A stretch of DNA of 62,926 nucleotides from Microcaldota archaeon (GTDB lineage: Archaea; Micrarchaeota; Micrarchaeia; Micrarchaeales; Micrarchaeaceae): NCBI GenBank assembly GCA_021797495.1, contig JAJZZO010000006.1, positions 1 to 62,926 on the forward strand, read 5' to 3'. Position numbers and translations under genes: made by a program. Below are positions 60,307-62,926 of the stretch, one piece after another (positions within the stretch are counted from its first letter, which is position 1; the number at the start of each line of letters is the position of its first letter). The notes beneath the pieces were generated by a model that saw nothing but the letters and a program-made list of their open reading frames with translations, did no database searches and was not told the origin of the DNA.

Positions 60307-61986
60307 TTACTTAGGCTGCCCTGAGGCATCATGCATGTATTTACTTTCCAGCTTTGCAAGGTCTATTTCGCAGCCAACAACCGGTTCCTCTATACCGAAA
60401 TTGTTCAATACCTTGGGGTGCAGCTCCCCTATGGCACCTATATCCCTATTGCTAACCATAACGGCAGCGCATCTGCCAGTTATAAATGATGCGTCGGACT
60501 TTTGCTCGAAGCTTGCTTTTATACCGATTGAAGTTAATATCGCGATTACTATGGACTTAGCCTCAGCAAAATCCGCTTTCGCGTGTTCCGAAACGAATGC
60601 CATATGCTTGCCTTCTATCACCTTCCCGTTCGATATGCCAAAAACATCGCCTATCTCGAATATCTTATATGGCATGGGTTCCGAAGAGGAATCTGAAAGA
60701 TTGCGCATTAGAGCAGGAAGTATCGAACAGCGCATTATGCTTATATTCTCGGTCTTGGCGTATTTTATGCTTATTACGCCGTCCGGCTCATGTTCCCTTT
60801 CCATAAGCTCAAATTCGTATTTCTCGTTTGTGAGATAATTGTTGTAAGCTTCCGTATATCCTAATCCTATCATAGTTTCGGTAACTGCATTTTCAAACTC
60901 TGAGAAGTTTTCGGGTTTTCCTGGATTTACGCTGGGTACAGCCCTAGATTCAACATTATCATAACCGTATGCGAACATCAGGTCCTCGTACACATCCTGA
61001 TTGTTAAGCACATCGTAACGATAGGGTGGAATGCTAACGGTCGCAGAACCGTTCTTTTCAGCATTTGTTAAGATATACCCACTCATCGCCGCAAGCTTCC
61101 CTATATCAAATCCTGTTGCCTTATACCCTATTATCTCGTTGAGCCCTGAAGTCTTTATTTTTGCGGTTTCCGACTTCAGCTCTGGAAAATGCTTGCTTGT
61201 ACTGTCGGGAGCCAAAACCTTTACAGAATAAACTTTTGCTCCTGCATCTATGAACCTGCATGCGAATATATCGGCAACTTTGGAAACGACATTCGCGTCA
61301 GTTCCAGTTATGTCTATGAAAAGGCTTTTCGTATGGACTGTGGTCTTTGTGTAAGAGGAATTTGTTATCGGTATCAGCGAAATGATTTTCTCGCTGTCCT
61401 TCAGGAATGGGAATATAGTCTTCTTGTTCTTTCCCATAACTGTATTTTTATATGCGGTCCCTTTCTGCGTATTTTCTATTATGTCGGCGAAATCCATCTC
61501 TTTATTCTCGAGCAGTGTGACCATCTTGCCTTCGCGGGCTCCATCATAAGTCAAATCGCCTTTTATGGCCGAAAGGTCATGTATTCCCATCGCAAGCTTT
61601 CGCCTGTTCCTGCCTAGCGTTTCGCTTATCTTCTCAGAGAAGTTTATCAGGTAGCGCAGTGAGTCATCGGTAAAAGATACGTCTTTGATGACAAGCGCAG
61701 CTATGTACGGCCTTACCGCTTTTACGCCGGTCCCGGCTTTTACCGTAATGCCGCTATCGCCGCTTGATGAATAAGCCCTCGGCTTTCTCACGCCCTCATG
61801 CAGCGCCAGTTGCCTCGAAAGCCCAACTATATCAAGCAGGTCGGGTCTGTTAGGCGTTATATCTATCGTTATCTCCCTGCCGTCATCGTTTTCGACTTCC
61901 ATGCCTATCTTAGGCACCGTCTCCTCGGGCTTACGCAGTCCAGACTCCTTTACGAGGTCGCTTTTCAAGAATGTTATGGTTGCCAT
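60307..61986 (-). CDS. pheT: phenylalanyl-tRNA synthetase beta subunit, archaeal type
   Basis: 559 aa, size of the archaeal/eukaryotic beta chain. ITPNRPDLLDIVGLSRQLAL is the B3/B4-near motif, GRNRRKLAMGIHDLSAIKGD and FPFLKDSEKIISLIPITNSS the archaeal B3/4 editing domain, and KIFEIGDVFGISNGKVIEGK the class II-like fold. Four bp separate it from pheS upstream, so an operon. Confidence 0.95.
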   Translation of the reverse strand: MATITFLKSDLVKESGLRKPEETVPKIGMEVENDDGREITIDITPNRPDLLDIVGLSRQLALHEGVRKPRAYSSSGDSGITVKAGTGVKAVRPYIAALVIKDVSFTDDSLRYLINFSEKISETLGRNRRKLAMGIHDLSAIKGDLTYDGAREGKMVTLLENKEMDFADIIENTQKGTAYKNTVMGKNKKTIFPFLKDSEKIISLIPITNSSYTKTTVHTKSLFIDITGTDANVVSKVADIFACRFIDAGAKVYSVKVLAPDSTSKHFPELKSETAKIKTSGLNEIIGYKATGFDIGKLAAMSGYILTNAEKNGSATVSIPPYRYDVLNNQDVYEDLMFAYGYDNVESRAVPSVNPGKPENFSEFENAVTETMIGLGYTEAYNNYLTNEKYEFELMEREHEPDGVISIKYAKTENISIMRCSILPALMRNLSDSSSEPMPYKIFEIGDVFGISNGKVIEGKHMAFVSEHAKADFAEAKSIVIAILTSIGIKASFEQKSDASFITGRCAAVMVSNRDIGAIGELHPKVLNNFGIEEPVVGCEIDLAKLESKYMHDASGQPK

Positions 61987-61990
61987 GTGA

Positions 61991-62926
61991 TCACAGTTTG
62001 ATTGGCTGCCTTCTCCTTAGCCATCCTATATCGTTCTTGTACATCTCGCTCAGCGAGTTTATCTTTAGGTATTTGAACATCAATCTGTCCAGGCCTGCTC
62101 CCCAGGCTATGACTCTCATGTCGGTCCCAAGCGCCTTGGTTATCTCCTTCCTTATTATGCCCCCACCGCAAAGCTCAATCCAGTCTCCGTGCTCTTCATC
62201 GTAGTAGCTGGCTTCTAATCCTGGTTCGACAAAGGGAAAATACGACGGTTTGAACTTCACCTTGAAGCCGAGCCTTCCGTAAAACTGTTCGAGGGTGCTT
62301 TTGAGGTTTGATACTCCTAAGCCTTTTCCAATTATTATCCCGTCCAGCTGGTGCAGCTCTGCAAGGTGCTTGTAGTCCATGCTCTCGTTCCTGAAAACCT
62401 TGCCTATAGAAAACAATTTTATAGGATATTCGATTGAGCTGCCGCTGCCGTAATTTCTTATGTTGTGGGCAGAAACGCTTGTGGTGTGTGTCCTGAGGAC
62501 CGGTTGTTCCGATGTCTTATAATTCCAATTCTTCCAGCCCTTCTTGTGCATCCTAGCTACTTGCTTCAGCAGCTCCTCTTCGGCAACACCTATGGCTTCA
62601 GGGTTGCTAAGGAAGAATGTGTCCTGCATATCCCTTGTCGGGTGGTCCTGCGGGGAAAAGAGCACATCGAAATTCCAAAAAGAAGATTCTACAATCGGCC
62701 CATGCGTTTCAATAAATCCCTGGCTTATCCATATGCTCCGTACGAGGTTCATAAACTCCTTCATAGGGTGCCTTCTTGCAGCGTACGTGTTCATCACGGG
62801 TTCGTTAACATCGTATTGTCTGAATTGCGATTCCTTCCATGCACCTGACTTTATTATCTCCCTTGTGAGCCTGCCTACGCGTTTATCGCTCGTTTCTCGC
62901 GAAAGAGCTTCTTCTCCTAACGGGGT
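61991..62926 (-). CDS. pheS: phenylalanyl-tRNA synthetase alpha subunit, 5' end beyond the window
   Basis: The gene extends past the right edge. In view are FRQYDVNEPVMNTYAARRHP upstream of an internal ATG at 62797, the motif 2 region KVFRNESMDYKHLAELHQLD, FPFVEPGLEASYYDEEHGDW and GWGAGLDRLMFK-like motif 3 (AWGAGLDRLMFK). The N-terminal DNA-binding-like helices are missing here. Starting it at 62797 would cut the conserved domain. Confidence 0.95.
   Translation of the reverse strand, partial: TPLGEEALSRETSDKRVGRLTREIIKSGAWKESQFRQYDVNEPVMNTYAARRHPMKEFMNLVRSIWISQGFIETHGPIVESSFWNFDVLFSPQDHPTRDMQDTFFLSNPEAIGVAEEELLKQVARMHKKGWKNWNYKTSEQPVLRTHTTSVSAHNIRNYGSGSSIEYPIKLFSIGKVFRNESMDYKHLAELHQLDGIIIGKGLGVSNLKSTLEQFYGRLGFKVKFKPSYFPFVEPGLEASYYDEEHGDWIELCGGGIIRKEITKALGTDMRVIAWGAGLDRLMFKYLKINSLSEMYKNDIGWLRRRQPIKL

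Noticed and set aside
1-62926. CRISPR array, rRNA genes, complete insertion sequences
   Set aside because: No regularly spaced short repeats, rRNA sequence or transposase gene found on either strand.

Overview
This window looks like a chromosomal segment of a small-genome acidophilic archaeon, most likely a Micrarchaeota (ARMAN-like) member of the DPANN group. The archaeal part is secure: Sec61 beta/gamma, SecD/F without SecA partners, A-type ATP synthase, Nop5, archease/RtcB, NMD3, archaeal ThrRS/PheRS/GlyRS, leaderless TATA-box promoters and GGTG ribosome-binding sites. Acidophily is inferred from a secreted glutamic (G1) peptidase and a P3A-type proton pump beside the ATP synthase. The Micrarchaeota placement rests on minimal protein versions and tRNA introns at unusual positions, and is inference.

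Layout. 1-9.3 kb: tRNA-Glu, a DsbA-like/DUF460/hypothetical operon, tRNA-Arg(CCT) with a T-loop intron beside argS, the NAD(P)HX repair enzyme, an AbrB-wHTH regulator, Sec61 beta, a membrane protein and YchF. 9.3-13.1 kb: an amino-acid permease and tRNA-Leu, then an accessory patch holding DUF4258/DUF2283 and RelE/wHTH toxin-antitoxin pairs (the RelE toxin frameshifted), a recombinase fragment and a DUF6155-like gene. 13.1-23.5 kb: stand-alone NFACT-R, SecE, ThiI, SecF-SecD-NMD3, ThrRS, class III pilin plus CBS protein, tRNA-Cys with a second T-loop intron, and archease. 23.6-31.5 kb: archaeosortase, NUDIX-UDG fusion, coiled-coil wHTH regulator, truncated Nop5, and two surface proteins including the G1 peptidase. 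31.6-38.8 kb: GlyRS, OGG, radical SAM, P-type H+ ATPase, GPT-type glycosyltransferase. 38.9-41.8 kb: tRNA-Arg(GCG) and a sulfur cluster (SQR, TusA, DsrE-like, DUF302, CxxC protein). 41.9-56.2 kb: a hypothetical gene, RtcB with intein, and the ATP synthase operon K-E-C-F-A(intein)-B-D-x-H-I. 56.2-62.9 kb: pilin-like protein, a large surface protein with a perfect 264-bp tandem repeat, and pheT-pheS running off the edge.

The most notable theme is RNA processing. Two tRNA genes carry introns at the same T-loop position (59/60), each folding into the same bulge-helix-bulge made from the T-stem and T-loop. The same window encodes the ligase RtcB and its activator archease. RtcB itself is interrupted by an intein placed exactly before its metal-binding cysteine, and the ATPase A subunit by one inside its Walker A motif. 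A second theme is reduced or altered protein architectures: Nop5 without its fibrillarin-binding domain, NFACT-R without the N-terminal half, a 164-aa DUF460 protein, a DsbA fold without CXXC, and a family-4-like uracil-DNA glycosylase fused to NUDIX that lacks three of four Fe-S cysteines. Three genes lack a clean start or carry a one-base shift, which may be real or an assembly problem.
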